From contig CAJXND010000011.1 of the NCBI GenBank assembly GCA_913056385.1, forward strand, positions 1 through 48,512: a stretch of DNA of 48,512 nt. Reading direction: 5' to 3'. The position numbers were made by a program, and so were the translations under genes. The notes under the pieces are model-generated. The model was not told the DNA's origin. It saw only the letters and a program-made list of their open reading frames with translations, and made no database searches. This stretch comes from an uncultured Ectothiorhodospiraceae bacterium (GTDB taxonomy: Bacteria > Pseudomonadota > Gammaproteobacteria > Nitrococcales > Nitrococcaceae). This document shows positions 25,982 through 33,921 of the stretch, one piece after another (the first letter of the stretch is position 1; every line of letters starts with the position of its first letter).

Positions 25982-26983
25982 ATGGCGCGCCATACCTTTC
26001 TTTGCGTCGACGGCCACACCTGCGGCAACCCGGTCCGGGTTGTGGCAGGGGGCGGCCCGCAGCTGACCGGCGCCAGCCTGAGCGAATACCGGCAGGACTT
26101 CCTTGCCAACCACGACTGGATCCGACGGGGCCTCATGTTCGAGCCGCGGGGCCATGACATGATGTCGGGGTCGATCCTCTATGCGCCAACCCGCAGTGAC
26201 TGCGATATCGGGGTGCTTTTCATCGAAACCTCCGGATGTCTGCCGATGTGCGGGCATGGCACCATCGGCACGGTCACCACGGCCCTCGAGGAGGGTTTCG
26301 TCACCCCCCGCGAGCCCGGGAAACTCCGACTCGATACACCCGCCGGTGTCGTCGAGGTGAGCTATGAGCGCGACGGCCGCTTCGTCGATTCGGTGAGTCT
26401 CCGCAACGTCCCGGCATGGCTGGAGGCCACGGACCTCGAAGTCGAGGTGCCCGGGCTCGGGCCGCTGCGCTGTGATATCGCCTATGGTGGCAATTTCTAC
26501 GCCATATTCGATCCCCAGCCCGGTTTCGACGGGCTGGACGCCCTCGGCGTCGACGATATCCTGCGCCTGTCGCCGGCGGTCAGACGCCGGCTGAATGCCC
26601 TGATCGAGCCCGTTCATCCGGATGACGACACCATCCGCGGCGTCTCGCACGTCATGTGGACCGGTCCAGCCCGTGATCCGGCTGCCGATGCGCGCAACGC
26701 CGTTTTCTACGGTGACCGTGCCATCGACCGGTCGCCCTGCGGAACCGGGACCTCGGCCCGCATGGCACAGTTGCATGGCCGCGGCCGGCTCTCGGTGGGT
26801 GACCGGTTCGTGCATGAGAGCATCATCGGCACGCTGTTCACCGGCGAAGTGCTGGGCCCGGAGACCATCGGCCCCCGGCAGGGGATCCGCCCGGGCATCA
26901 CCGGCTGGGCCCGGGTGACCGGCTACAACACCATTTTCATTGACGACCGGGACCCCCTGGCCTGCGGTTTTTCGGTGACCTAG
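25982..26983 (+). CDS. 4-hydroxyproline 2-epimerase (proline racemase family)
   Basis: A 333-residue enzyme interconverting trans-4-hydroxy-L-proline and cis-4-hydroxy-D-proline with a two-cysteine mechanism. Both cysteines are present: Cys90 in LPMCGHGT and Cys253 in DRSPCGTGTSAR. The N-terminal DGHTCGNPVRVVAGG is the family opening. It starts three bases after the deaminase stop with little Shine-Dalgarno sequence, suggesting translational coupling. The product is the expected substrate of the three-subunit dehydrogenase encoded on the minus arm. The paralogue at 29520-30563 has Thr in place of the second cysteine. Confidence 0.93.
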   Translation: MARHTFLCVDGHTCGNPVRVVAGGGPQLTGASLSEYRQDFLANHDWIRRGLMFEPRGHDMMSGSILYAPTRSDCDIGVLFIETSGCLPMCGHGTIGTVTTALEEGFVTPREPGKLRLDTPAGVVEVSYERDGRFVDSVSLRNVPAWLEATDLEVEVPGLGPLRCDIAYGGNFYAIFDPQPGFDGLDALGVDDILRLSPAVRRRLNALIEPVHPDDDTIRGVSHVMWTGPARDPAADARNAVFYGDRAIDRSPCGTGTSARMAQLHGRGRLSVGDRFVHESIIGTLFTGEVLGPETIGPRQGIRPGITGWARVTGYNTIFIDDRDPLACGFSVT

Positions 26984-26985
26984 GC

Positions 26986-27912
26986 ATGCGTCAGCTGGAT
27001 CGGGAACAGACACTCGCACACCTCGACTACCCGTCGCTGGCGGATGCCTGCGCGGCGGTTCTGCAGCTGGCCCGTGCGGGCCGAACGGCCTGCCCCCCGC
27101 GGGGATTCATGCCCCTGGCGGAAGACGGCACACTCCTGCTGATGCCCGCGACCGACGGTGAGATCGCCATTACCAAACTGGTCACCGTGCATCCCCGCAA
27201 CAGCGGACAGGGGCGCCCGACCATCCAGGGCGAAATGGTCATCCTCGATGCCGCCACCGGCACGCGCGAGCTCCTGGTGGATGGCGGTGCCGTCTCGGCC
27301 CGCCGGACCGCCGCTGTCTCGCTGCTGGCTGCCCAGCGGCTGGCTCCCCGGACCGATACACCGCTTCTGGTCTATGGCGCCGGCACCCAGGCACGGACGC
27401 ACCTCGAGGCCTTCCGGGACGGCCTGGGCATCCGGCGGGCATTCCTTCACTCGCGGACGCGCCGCCGTGCCGAAGCGCTGGCGGCGGAAATGAGCGAACA
27501 GGGCATGAATGTCACGGTGATCGACGACCCGCGAGCCGTGCAGGAGGACGTGCGACTGGTGGTCACCGCCACCACCTCGACCCAGCCCTTCCTGCCGGCG
27601 GCACTGCCGCCGGATACTTTCGTTGCCGCCGTGGGGGCATTCCGGCCTCACATGGCCGAGATCCCGGCGGCCCTCCTCCAACAAGGCACCGTCATCGTCG
27701 ACACCGCGGAAGGTGCGCGTGACGAAGCCGGTGACCTGATCCGGGCCCATGAGACCGGCGCCTTTCAGTGGGCGGACGCGATCACGCTGGAATCCGTCAT
27801 CGTCGACGGACAGCGACCGACAGGCGAAGGCCCGGTGATATTCAAAAGCGTCGGTCAGTCCCTCTGGGACCTCGCCGCGGGCCGGGTCCTGGTTCACTCG
27901 ATCGACTCCTGA
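26986..27912 (+). CDS. Ornithine cyclodeaminase-family 1-pyrroline-2-carboxylate reductase
   Basis: A 308-residue member of the ornithine cyclodeaminase/mu-crystallin family. The Rossmann motif LLVYGAGTQARTHLEAF starts near residue 127. KLVTVHPRN contains the conserved lysine (about Lys64), and VDGGAVSARRTAAVS the conserved arginines. In hydroxyproline clusters this family reduces 1-pyrroline-2-carboxylate to L-proline with NAD(P)H, serving the 3-hydroxyproline dehydratases. Both dehydratases are encoded here, supporting this role over true ornithine cyclodeaminase. It follows the epimerase after two bases, with the same TAGGCA stop-to-start context as the previous junction. Confidence 0.88.
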   Translation: MRQLDREQTLAHLDYPSLADACAAVLQLARAGRTACPPRGFMPLAEDGTLLLMPATDGEIAITKLVTVHPRNSGQGRPTIQGEMVILDAATGTRELLVDGGAVSARRTAAVSLLAAQRLAPRTDTPLLVYGAGTQARTHLEAFRDGLGIRRAFLHSRTRRRAEALAAEMSEQGMNVTVIDDPRAVQEDVRLVVTATTSTQPFLPAALPPDTFVAAVGAFRPHMAEIPAALLQQGTVIVDTAEGARDEAGDLIRAHETGAFQWADAITLESVIVDGQRPTGEGPVIFKSVGQSLWDLAAGRVLVHSIDS

Positions 27913-27939
27913 AGCGAATCAACAGCACAGAAGGCGACT

Positions 27940-29523
27940 ATGGACATCGCAACCGATCAATTCATCGCCGGGCGACACAGCGCCGAGCGGAGCACATCGT
28001 TTCAGGCGGAAAACGCCGTCACCGGGGATGCGCTCGAGCCGGCTTTCCATGAAGCCACCCCCGGGGAGATAGCGCAGGCATGCAGTGCCGCCGCGCAGGC
28101 CGCCGAGGCCTATTCCGGCGTATCGTTCGAGCTGCGCGCCGGGCTGCTGGAGCGGATTGCCGACATGCTCGAGGCGAGCGCCGCCGACTTCGTGGAGCGG
28201 ACGGGGGCCGAAACCGCGCTGCCGGAGGCCCGGATTCGTGGCGAGCTGGCCCGGACGACCGGCCAGCTCCGGCTCTTTGCCCGGGTCGTTCGCCGCGGCG
28301 ACTTTCTTGGGGTGCGCATCGATCATGGCGATCCCCAACGTCAACCGGCCCCAAAGCCGGACCTTCGCCAGTACCGGATTCCGCTCGGGCCGGTGGCCGT
28401 CTTCGGCGCGAGCAACTTTCCGCTGGCGTTTTCCGTCTGCGGCGGCGACACCGCCTCGGCGCTAGCGAGCGGCTGCCCGGTCGTGGTCAAGGCACACCCC
28501 GCCCATCCGGGCACTTCGGCGATCGCGGCCCGGGCCGTTGAAAACGCCGTGTCCGAGCTGGGACTGCCGGGGGGCGTTTTCTCAATGCTGCAGGGGGCCG
28601 GCCATGAACTGGGCGCCGCGCTGGTGCGCAACCCGAACATCCAGGCGGTAGGATTCACCGGCTCCCAGCGTGGTGGGCTGGCCTTGCAGCAAATCGCGGC
28701 GACGCGCCCCTGCCCCATACCGGTCTATGCCGAAATGGGCAGTGTCAATCCGCTTTTCATCCTCCCCGGTGCCCTGGAAGCGCGTCCGGAATCCATCGCC
28801 AGCGGCCTTGCCGGCTCGTTCACCCTGGGCTGCGGTCAGTTCTGCACCAAGCCGGGGCTGGTGTTCGCGATCCGTGGCACCGGCCTGGACGCCTTCTGTG
28901 ACACGCTGGCCGGCGCGGTGGAGGGCATGGCCGCCGCCCCGATGCTGCATGGCGGCATCCTCTCCGCCTACGAGGCGGGCTGCGCCCGCCTGGACACCGC
29001 CGCCGGCGTCGAGCGGCTGGCCGCGGGCGACACCGCCGACCATCATGCCCAGGCCCGCGCCTACCGGACGGATTTCGAGCATTTCCAGGCCGACCCGGCA
29101 CTCGCCGAGGAGGTGTTCGGCCCGGTCACCCTGGTGGTGACCATCGAGAGCATGGCCGAATTGCAGGCGGCGACGGAGACCCTCCAGGGTCAGCTCACCG
29201 CCGGAGTGCATGCCACCGAGGCGGAGGCGGCCGCCAATGGAACCCTGCTGCGGCTATTGCAGCGACGCGCCGGGCGCGTACTTTTCAATGGCTATCCCAC
29301 CGGGGTTGAGGTGGGTGAAGCCATGGTGCACGGCGGCCCCTACCCGGCGACGACGGACAGCCGGAGCACATCGGTCGGCACCCTCGCCATCGACCGGTTT
29401 CTGCGTCCCGTTGCGCTGCAGGACATGCCGGACCCGGCGCTGCCGCCTGCCCTGCAGGAGGCCAACCCGCTTGGTCTGCCCCGCCTGGTGGATGGTGAGC
29501 CCGAGCCGGGAGCCGCTCCTTGA
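27940..29523 (+). CDS. 2-oxoglutarate semialdehyde dehydrogenase (hydroxyproline-type)
   Basis: A 527-residue ALDH that oxidises 2,5-dioxopentanoate to 2-oxoglutarate. FGASNFPLAFSVCGGDTASALASG (155-178) is the signature of this ALDH subgroup, general base Glu265 lies in YAEMGSVNP, and catalytic Cys302 in GCGQFCTKPG. The C-terminal HGGPYPATTDSRSTSVGTLAIDRFLRPVA is also characteristic. AAGG lies seven bases before the ATG at 27940. It completes the trans-4-hydroxyproline route begun by the epimerase and deaminase. Its stop overlaps the next gene as TTGA. Confidence 0.93.
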   Translation: MDIATDQFIAGRHSAERSTSFQAENAVTGDALEPAFHEATPGEIAQACSAAAQAAEAYSGVSFELRAGLLERIADMLEASAADFVERTGAETALPEARIRGELARTTGQLRLFARVVRRGDFLGVRIDHGDPQRQPAPKPDLRQYRIPLGPVAVFGASNFPLAFSVCGGDTASALASGCPVVVKAHPAHPGTSAIAARAVENAVSELGLPGGVFSMLQGAGHELGAALVRNPNIQAVGFTGSQRGGLALQQIAATRPCPIPVYAEMGSVNPLFILPGALEARPESIASGLAGSFTLGCGQFCTKPGLVFAIRGTGLDAFCDTLAGAVEGMAAAPMLHGGILSAYEAGCARLDTAAGVERLAAGDTADHHAQARAYRTDFEHFQADPALAEEVFGPVTLVVTIESMAELQAATETLQGQLTAGVHATEAEAAANGTLLRLLQRRAGRVLFNGYPTGVEVGEAMVHGGPYPATTDSRSTSVGTLAIDRFLRPVALQDMPDPALPPALQEANPLGLPRLVDGEPEPGAAP

Positions 29524-30563
29524 CCCGCGGGGAGCAACGCTACGCATACACGGATCTGCATGCCGCCGGCGAGCCCGTGCGGATCGTCACCGGCGGCGCC
29601 CCCCCGCTGTCCGGCACCACCCTGCTGGACAAGCGCCGCGATGCCATGCGCAGACATGATGCGGTGCGGCGTCACCTGATGCTCGAGCCCCGCGGACATG
29701 CGGATATGTATGGCGTCTGGCCCACGGAACCCGACCGGTCGGACTGCGCGCTGGCCGTCCTTTTCATGCACAACGGCGGCTGGAGCACCATGTGCGGCCA
29801 CGCCACGGTGGCGCTGGGCCGCTGGATCATCGACCAGGGCATCGTCCAGGCGACGCCACCATTGACCACCTTTCGACTGCAGTGCCCCTGTGGACCGGTG
29901 GAGGTCAGGGTGGAGACCGATACCTTCGGCCGAACAGGGAATGTCAGTTTTGACAGCGTGCCCGCCTTCGCAGGCCCGCTGGATCAGTCGCTCGAGATCG
30001 ACGGCCGGGGTTCCATTACCGTCGATATCGCCTACGGCGGCGCCTACTATGCCATCCTGCCAGCCAGTCACCTCGGGCTTGATTTGTATGGCAGTCCGTT
30101 TGACGAACTCGTCGCGGCCGGCCGGTCGATTATCGCGGCAGGCCGCGAGCAGCTGGACATAAGCCACCCCGGGGAATCCGATCTTGGATTCCTCTATGGC
30201 TGCATCATGACCGACGGGAACGGCCCCCCGGATTCCGCGATGACCCGCAACCTGTGCCTATTCGGTGACGGCCAGGTGGATCGGAGTGCAACGGGATCCG
30301 GAATCACCGCCCGGCTTGCCATGGCCCATGCCCGCGGGCATCTGGCGCCGGGTATCGCCTGCGCGTTTGCCGGCCTGAGCGGCGTGCCATTCTCGGGCGA
30401 GATCCGCCGGGCGCTGACGGATGACGAGGTGATCGTCACCGTCAGCGGACAGGGTTACTACAGCGGGGAGGGCAGCCTTCGGGTGGAGCCCGACGATCCG
30501 TTGCAGGCGGGCTTCGAAGTCCCGCCATGTCTCGCGGATCAGGCCGGCCGAAGCACCACCTGA
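29520..30563 (+). CDS. trans-3-hydroxy-L-proline dehydratase (proline racemase family)
   Basis: A 347-residue proline-racemase-fold protein. The first active-site cysteine is kept (Cys92 in TMCGHAT), but the second is replaced by Thr258 in DRSATGSGITAR. The Cys/Thr pattern is the established mark of trans-3-hydroxyproline dehydratases rather than epimerases. The product, 1-pyrroline-2-carboxylate, would go to the reductase encoded two genes upstream. The start is a TTG at 29520 overlapping the dehydrogenase stop, with GGGAG seven bases before it. It is the last gene of the plus-strand operon. Confidence 0.9.
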   Translation: MTRGEQRYAYTDLHAAGEPVRIVTGGAPPLSGTTLLDKRRDAMRRHDAVRRHLMLEPRGHADMYGVWPTEPDRSDCALAVLFMHNGGWSTMCGHATVALGRWIIDQGIVQATPPLTTFRLQCPCGPVEVRVETDTFGRTGNVSFDSVPAFAGPLDQSLEIDGRGSITVDIAYGGAYYAILPASHLGLDLYGSPFDELVAAGRSIIAAGREQLDISHPGESDLGFLYGCIMTDGNGPPDSAMTRNLCLFGDGQVDRSATGSGITARLAMAHARGHLAPGIACAFAGLSGVPFSGEIRRALTDDEVIVTVSGQGYYSGEGSLRVEPDDPLQAGFEVPPCLADQAGRSTT

Positions 30564-30721
30564 TCGGCACCGACGCTGGCCAGCCGATAGGGCATCGCGC
30601 TGCAGGCGAACCGCTGGATAATGCGCTGAGCCTCCTCGCGAGCCTCGCGGGCCGGCCCGCTGATCACGATCTCCCGGTCCCTGTACTCCACACGACAGTT
30701 CTGGCAAAGAGTGGCTGCCAT
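30539..30721 (-). CDS. Small uncharacterised protein, 60 residues
   Basis: I do not recognise this protein. It begins MAATLCQNCRVEYRDREIVISG, continues as a charged helix (AREAREEAQRIIQRF) and ends DQVVLRPA. The two N-terminal cysteines (CQNC) form a possible metal- or thiol-reactive pair. No signal peptide or membrane segment is visible. It converges on and overlaps the trans-3-hydroxyproline dehydratase by 25 bases. A good promoter (TTGACA, 18 bases, TTTACT) lies 65 bases upstream on the same strand, overlapping the end of modC. That promoter and a regular amino-acid composition argue for a real gene, but nothing proves expression. Confidence 0.5.
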   Translation of the reverse strand: MAATLCQNCRVEYRDREIVISGPAREAREEAQRIIQRFACSAMPYRLASVGADQVVLRPA

Positions 30722-30786
30722 ACCCTGACCCCCAGCGAGTTTTGGTGCACTGCGAAAGCGCGGATTGTGAAGCGGGGGCCGGGGAG

Positions 30787-30816
30787 AGTAAAGGCCTCGA
30801 CATTGATTCCTGTCAA
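30787..30816 (-). promoter_or_regulatory. Sigma-70-like promoter for the 60-residue small protein
   Basis: On the minus strand, TTGACA (30816-30811) and TTTACT (30792-30787) are 18 bases apart, with the small ORF starting about 65 bases further on. The -35 overlaps the end of modC. The inverted repeat CATTGA/TCAATG (30801-30818) overlaps the promoter. Confidence 0.45.
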
Positions 30817-31892
30817 TGAGGGCCGCCGAGCCGTTGAGGCCGGATCAATGCATGCACGCGACGGCCCGGCGCCAGCCGCAGGGCCGCCGCGGACTGCCGA
30901 CTGACCTCGGCCCACAGGGGGGCGCGACGACCGGCCGTCAGCCGGACGAGAACCAGCCCATTGCCACGATCCTCGAGCGACTCAACCCGCACCGGTAGAC
31001 CATTAAGCGCGCTGCTGGCCATGGGTGGATCCAGCGTCAACACCACGTCGCGGGCAGCGACCAGCAATCGGAGCCGGGTACCCATGTCGCAACTGATACC
31101 CGCCAGACGCAGACGCCCGGCATCCGAAGCCAGTACGGTCAGGCCCCAATCATTGTCGCGGGCAACCACGCTCGCGTCCCAGACCACCGTTGGCTCCATA
31201 CCGCCGAGCGCCGGCCAGAACGCTGGCGCCGAGAACATGTCGGCCACCGTGTCATGCGCAAGGATCTCACCCCGGTCCATGAGCATGACCCGATCGGCCA
31301 GTGCCAGGACCTCCTGCCGGGCATGGGTCACATACAGCAGCGGCACGCCGAAGCGCTCCGGAATGGCGCGGACGAGCGGCATGATGCGGGCCCTACGCTC
31401 ATGATCCAGCCCCGCCAGAGGCTCGTCCATCAAAAGGACGCGGGGTCCTGCGAGCAGCGCCCTTCCCAGGGCAACCCGCTGGGCCTCTCCGCCGGATAAT
31501 GCGGCGGGCATCCGATCGAGGAGCCCTGCCACGCCCAGCACCTCGACGACCTCCTGCTGATCGGGTCCTTCGGCCCGCCGACGCCGGCGGGCGAATTCAA
31601 AGTTCTGTGCCACGCTCAAGTGTGCAAACAGGCGGGTATCCTGAAACACCAGACCAACGGGCCTGCGGTGCGGCGGCAGCCGGAACGATGGGGTCTGCCA
31701 GACGCTGTCGTCATGCCTGATCATGCCCTCACTGGCCTTCTCCAGACCGGCCAGGCAGCGCAGCAGCGTCGTCTTGCCACAACCGGAGGGACCGAAAAGC
31801 GCGGTAATGCCCGGTTCCAGCCTTCCTTCGGCCTGCAGCAGAAACCCATGCCGCCGCAATTGCAGCTCGAAGGTCAGGAACGGCTCGCTCAC
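30813..31892 (-). CDS. modC: Molybdate ABC transporter ATP-binding protein ModC
   Basis: A 359-residue ATPase with Walker A FGPSGCGKTTLL (about 33-44), the Q-loop in LVFQDTRLFAHLSV, signature ALSGGEAQRVALGRALL and Walker B VLLMDEPLAGLD. HRRPVGLVFQDTRLFAHLSV is very close to ModC of other proteobacteria. The C-terminal part (about 295-359) is the TOBE/MOP-like molybdate-binding domain. It overlaps modB by 4 bases, and the order modA-modB-modC is standard. A ModE-type operator was looked for upstream of modA and not found. Confidence 0.94.
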   Translation of the reverse strand: MSEPFLTFELQLRRHGFLLQAEGRLEPGITALFGPSGCGKTTLLRCLAGLEKASEGMIRHDDSVWQTPSFRLPPHRRPVGLVFQDTRLFAHLSVAQNFEFARRRRRAEGPDQQEVVEVLGVAGLLDRMPAALSGGEAQRVALGRALLAGPRVLLMDEPLAGLDHERRARIMPLVRAIPERFGVPLLYVTHARQEVLALADRVMLMDRGEILAHDTVADMFSAPAFWPALGGMEPTVVWDASVVARDNDWGLTVLASDAGRLRLAGISCDMGTRLRLLVAARDVVLTLDPPMASSALNGLPVRVESLEDRGNGLVLVRLTAGRRAPLWAEVSRQSAAALRLAPGRRVHALIRPQRLGGPH

Positions 31893-32560
31893 ACCATGCC
31901 CCCGGAACGGCCGCGCCGGTTCAGCGTGTAGATCGCTAGCAGCACCAGGAAGGAGAAGACCAGCAGACCGGCCGAGAGCGTGTGTGCCGATGCATAATCC
32001 AGGGTTTCAACATGCTCGTAGATGGCGATCGCCACCACCCGTGTCTCACCCGGGATGCTCCCGCCCACCATCAGGATCGCCCCGAATTCTCCCAGAGTAT
32101 GCGCGAAGCCGAGCACGGCAGCCGTGAGAAATCCCCGCCCGGCAAGGGGACAAGCCACGCTGAAGAAGGCATCAAGCGGGCGCGCGCCCAGCATGGCCGC
32201 CGCCTCCAGCGGTCCTGCCCCGACACCGCGAAAGGCATCGCGCAGCGGCTGCACCACGAAGGGCAGCGAATAGAGTACCGAGGTAATCACCAGGCCGGTG
32301 AAGCTGAAAGTCAGCGTATCACCGGTCACGGCCAGCCATGGCCCGCCGATCGGCCCCTGCGGGCCGAGCAGAATGAGCATATAGAAGCCGAGCACCGTGG
32401 GCGGAAGCACGAGGGGCAACGCCACCAGGGCGTCTACCGGAACCCGCCACCGGCTGCGGCCGACGGCGAGCCACCAGGCAAGCGGGGTCCCCAGGACCAG
32501 CAGCACCACAACCGTGACACTGGCCAGCTGAAGGCTGATCCAGACCGGGGTCAGATTCAT
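31889..32560 (-). CDS. modB: Molybdate ABC transporter permease ModB
   Basis: A 223-residue inner-membrane protein with about five transmembrane segments. LPLVLPPTVLGFYMLILLGPQGPIG near residue 50 is diagnostic of ModB. The coupling EAA region is AAAMLGARPLDAFFSVACPLAGRGFL, followed by GFAHTLGEFGAILMVGGSIPGETRV. It overlaps modA and modC by 4 bases each. Together with ModA and ModC it would import molybdate for molybdenum cofactor enzymes. Confidence 0.95.
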   Translation of the reverse strand: MNLTPVWISLQLASVTVVVLLVLGTPLAWWLAVGRSRWRVPVDALVALPLVLPPTVLGFYMLILLGPQGPIGGPWLAVTGDTLTFSFTGLVITSVLYSLPFVVQPLRDAFRGVGAGPLEAAAMLGARPLDAFFSVACPLAGRGFLTAAVLGFAHTLGEFGAILMVGGSIPGETRVVAIAIYEHVETLDYASAHTLSAGLLVFSFLVLLAIYTLNRRGRSGGMV

Positions 32561-33315
32561 GAACGCGGGACTGCCGTCTGGTATCCGAAGCGCGTGAGAA
32601 TCTCACCGGCGACCGGTCCCTGAAGGAATTCCACGAAACGCCTCGCCCCCTCGGGATTCGGGGCCTGCTCAAGGATGATCGCGTCCTGCCGGACGGGATC
32701 ATGAAGGCGTGCATCCACCGCCACCCAATCGCCGTCCGGCGCGTTATCAAGGCGGGTGTAGGAGGCGGCAACGAGGGCATGACTGACATTGCCCGTGGCC
32801 AGATACTGAAAGGCCTGACCGACGTTCTGCCCCTGGATGATGTCGTCGGATAGCGCCGACCACTGACCCGTGGCGTCCAGCGCCTGACGGGCCGCCTGCC
32901 CATAGGGCGCCAACTCGGGGTTGGCGATGGCCAGGCGCCGCAATGGATGCCCGGCAAGCCCCGCCAGACCGTTATCGGGCAGCGAGGCCTTCGCCCCGGC
33001 CCACAGCACCAGGCGCCCCACCGCGTACGAGAAGCGGCTTTCGGGGCGCGCGTATCCCTCCGCTACCAGCCTCTCGGGCCGGGCTTGATCGGCCGCCAGA
33101 AAGACATCGTACGGCGCGCCATTGACGATCTGTGCATAGTGCTGCCCGGTGGCACCGGCACTGATCCGCAGCGCCGGCCCACCCTGCGCCGCATAGGCGT
33201 CCGCGATCCGCTCGAGCGGTGCGAGGAAATTGGATGCCACCGCCACACGAACGGGTTCGGCGATCGCCGGCGTCACCGCCAGCACAAGCATCCAGCCAAT
33301 AATCCAGCGTGTCAT
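32557..33315 (-). CDS. modA: Periplasmic molybdate-binding protein ModA
   Basis: A 252-residue exported protein with a signal peptide of about 19 residues. VAVASNFLAPLERIADAY is the oxyanion-binding first loop of ModA, and ISAGATGQHYAQIVNGAPYDVFLAADQARPERLVAEG the second. NVSHALVAASYTR and a C-terminal RFVEFLQGPVAGEILTRFGY are also typical. It is the first gene of modABC. A TTGACG (33373-33368, minus) upstream may be a -35 element, but the -10 is unclear. Confidence 0.94.
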   Translation of the reverse strand: MTRWIIGWMLVLAVTPAIAEPVRVAVASNFLAPLERIADAYAAQGGPALRISAGATGQHYAQIVNGAPYDVFLAADQARPERLVAEGYARPESRFSYAVGRLVLWAGAKASLPDNGLAGLAGHPLRRLAIANPELAPYGQAARQALDATGQWSALSDDIIQGQNVGQAFQYLATGNVSHALVAASYTRLDNAPDGDWVAVDARLHDPVRQDAIILEQAPNPEGARRFVEFLQGPVAGEILTRFGYQTAVPRS

Positions 33316-33383
33316 CTCACCCGACTCCCGGACAGTCAGGCGATATGCTCTACCGGGTGGTGACAGGCGTCAATCGACGCGCA

Positions 33384-33860
33384 TCAGGCACCCGGCGGCT
33401 TGCGGGCGGGCAACAGCCCCTCGTCGGCAAGCTGCTCGTGAATCCGACGCGGCTCCTGGGCGGTCAGGTCCTTCTGCACCTCGGTGACCTCCAGACCGGA
33501 AAACTGCGCCCTGGCATCGCGCAGATAACCCATCATGCGGGGGCTGGCACAGAGGATGTTCCGGTCCGCACCGTGTGATTCGAGATCGGCGAGGATGTCG
33601 CGGGCAAACTGCCGCTCCACCTCGGCATCATGGGCGCCGCGATGCTCGTCGTAATCGTGTCCGCCGCCGGCAACGGTGCGGTTGCGGCCGGTAATCCCTT
33701 CACTGTAGATCGCCTGATCCCGCCCGGCATGTTCAGGCGCCGCCAGCGAGACGATCTCCCGCAGATCGGGACCGCTCTCGAACTCCGGCTGTTGCGGATG
33801 AGTCAATTCAAATACCCGGGCGCGGGATCCATCCGCTACGACGATGCAGACTTCGGTCAT
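33384..33860 (-). CDS. Host attachment family protein
   Basis: A 158-residue cytosolic protein of the proteobacterial host-attachment family. VCIVVADGSRARVFEL at the start, LVE-like acidic middle segments and ERQFARDILADLESHGADRNILCASPRMMGYLRDA are characteristic. The fold is related to the eRF1-like, release-factor-derived baeRF domains. The founding member was linked to plant attachment in Agrobacterium, but the molecular function is unsettled. It is divergent from asmA across 61 bases and is probably monocistronic. Confidence 0.82.
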   Translation of the reverse strand: MTEVCIVVADGSRARVFELTHPQQPEFESGPDLREIVSLAAPEHAGRDQAIYSEGITGRNRTVAGGGHDYDEHRGAHDAEVERQFARDILADLESHGADRNILCASPRMMGYLRDARAQFSGLEVTEVQKDLTAQEPRRIHEQLADEGLLPARKPPGA

Positions 33861-33921
33861 TCGTGTTCTCCTTGCTGCCGTCTGGCGTTTTCATTATTGC
33901 CCTTCAGGGGAGACAAACTTC

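Noticed and set aside
25025-27019. A 664-codon open frame on the minus strand
   Set aside because: It is antisense to the deaminase and epimerase genes, has no recognisable domain and reflects GC-rich third positions of the real genes.
26986-27912. Ornithine cyclodeaminase
   Set aside because: The family is right, but two dehydratases making 1-pyrroline-2-carboxylate are encoded in the island, so a reductase role is more likely.
33316-33383. ModE operator upstream of modA
   Set aside because: No paired TATATA-type half sites were found; only a CGATAT fragment is present.
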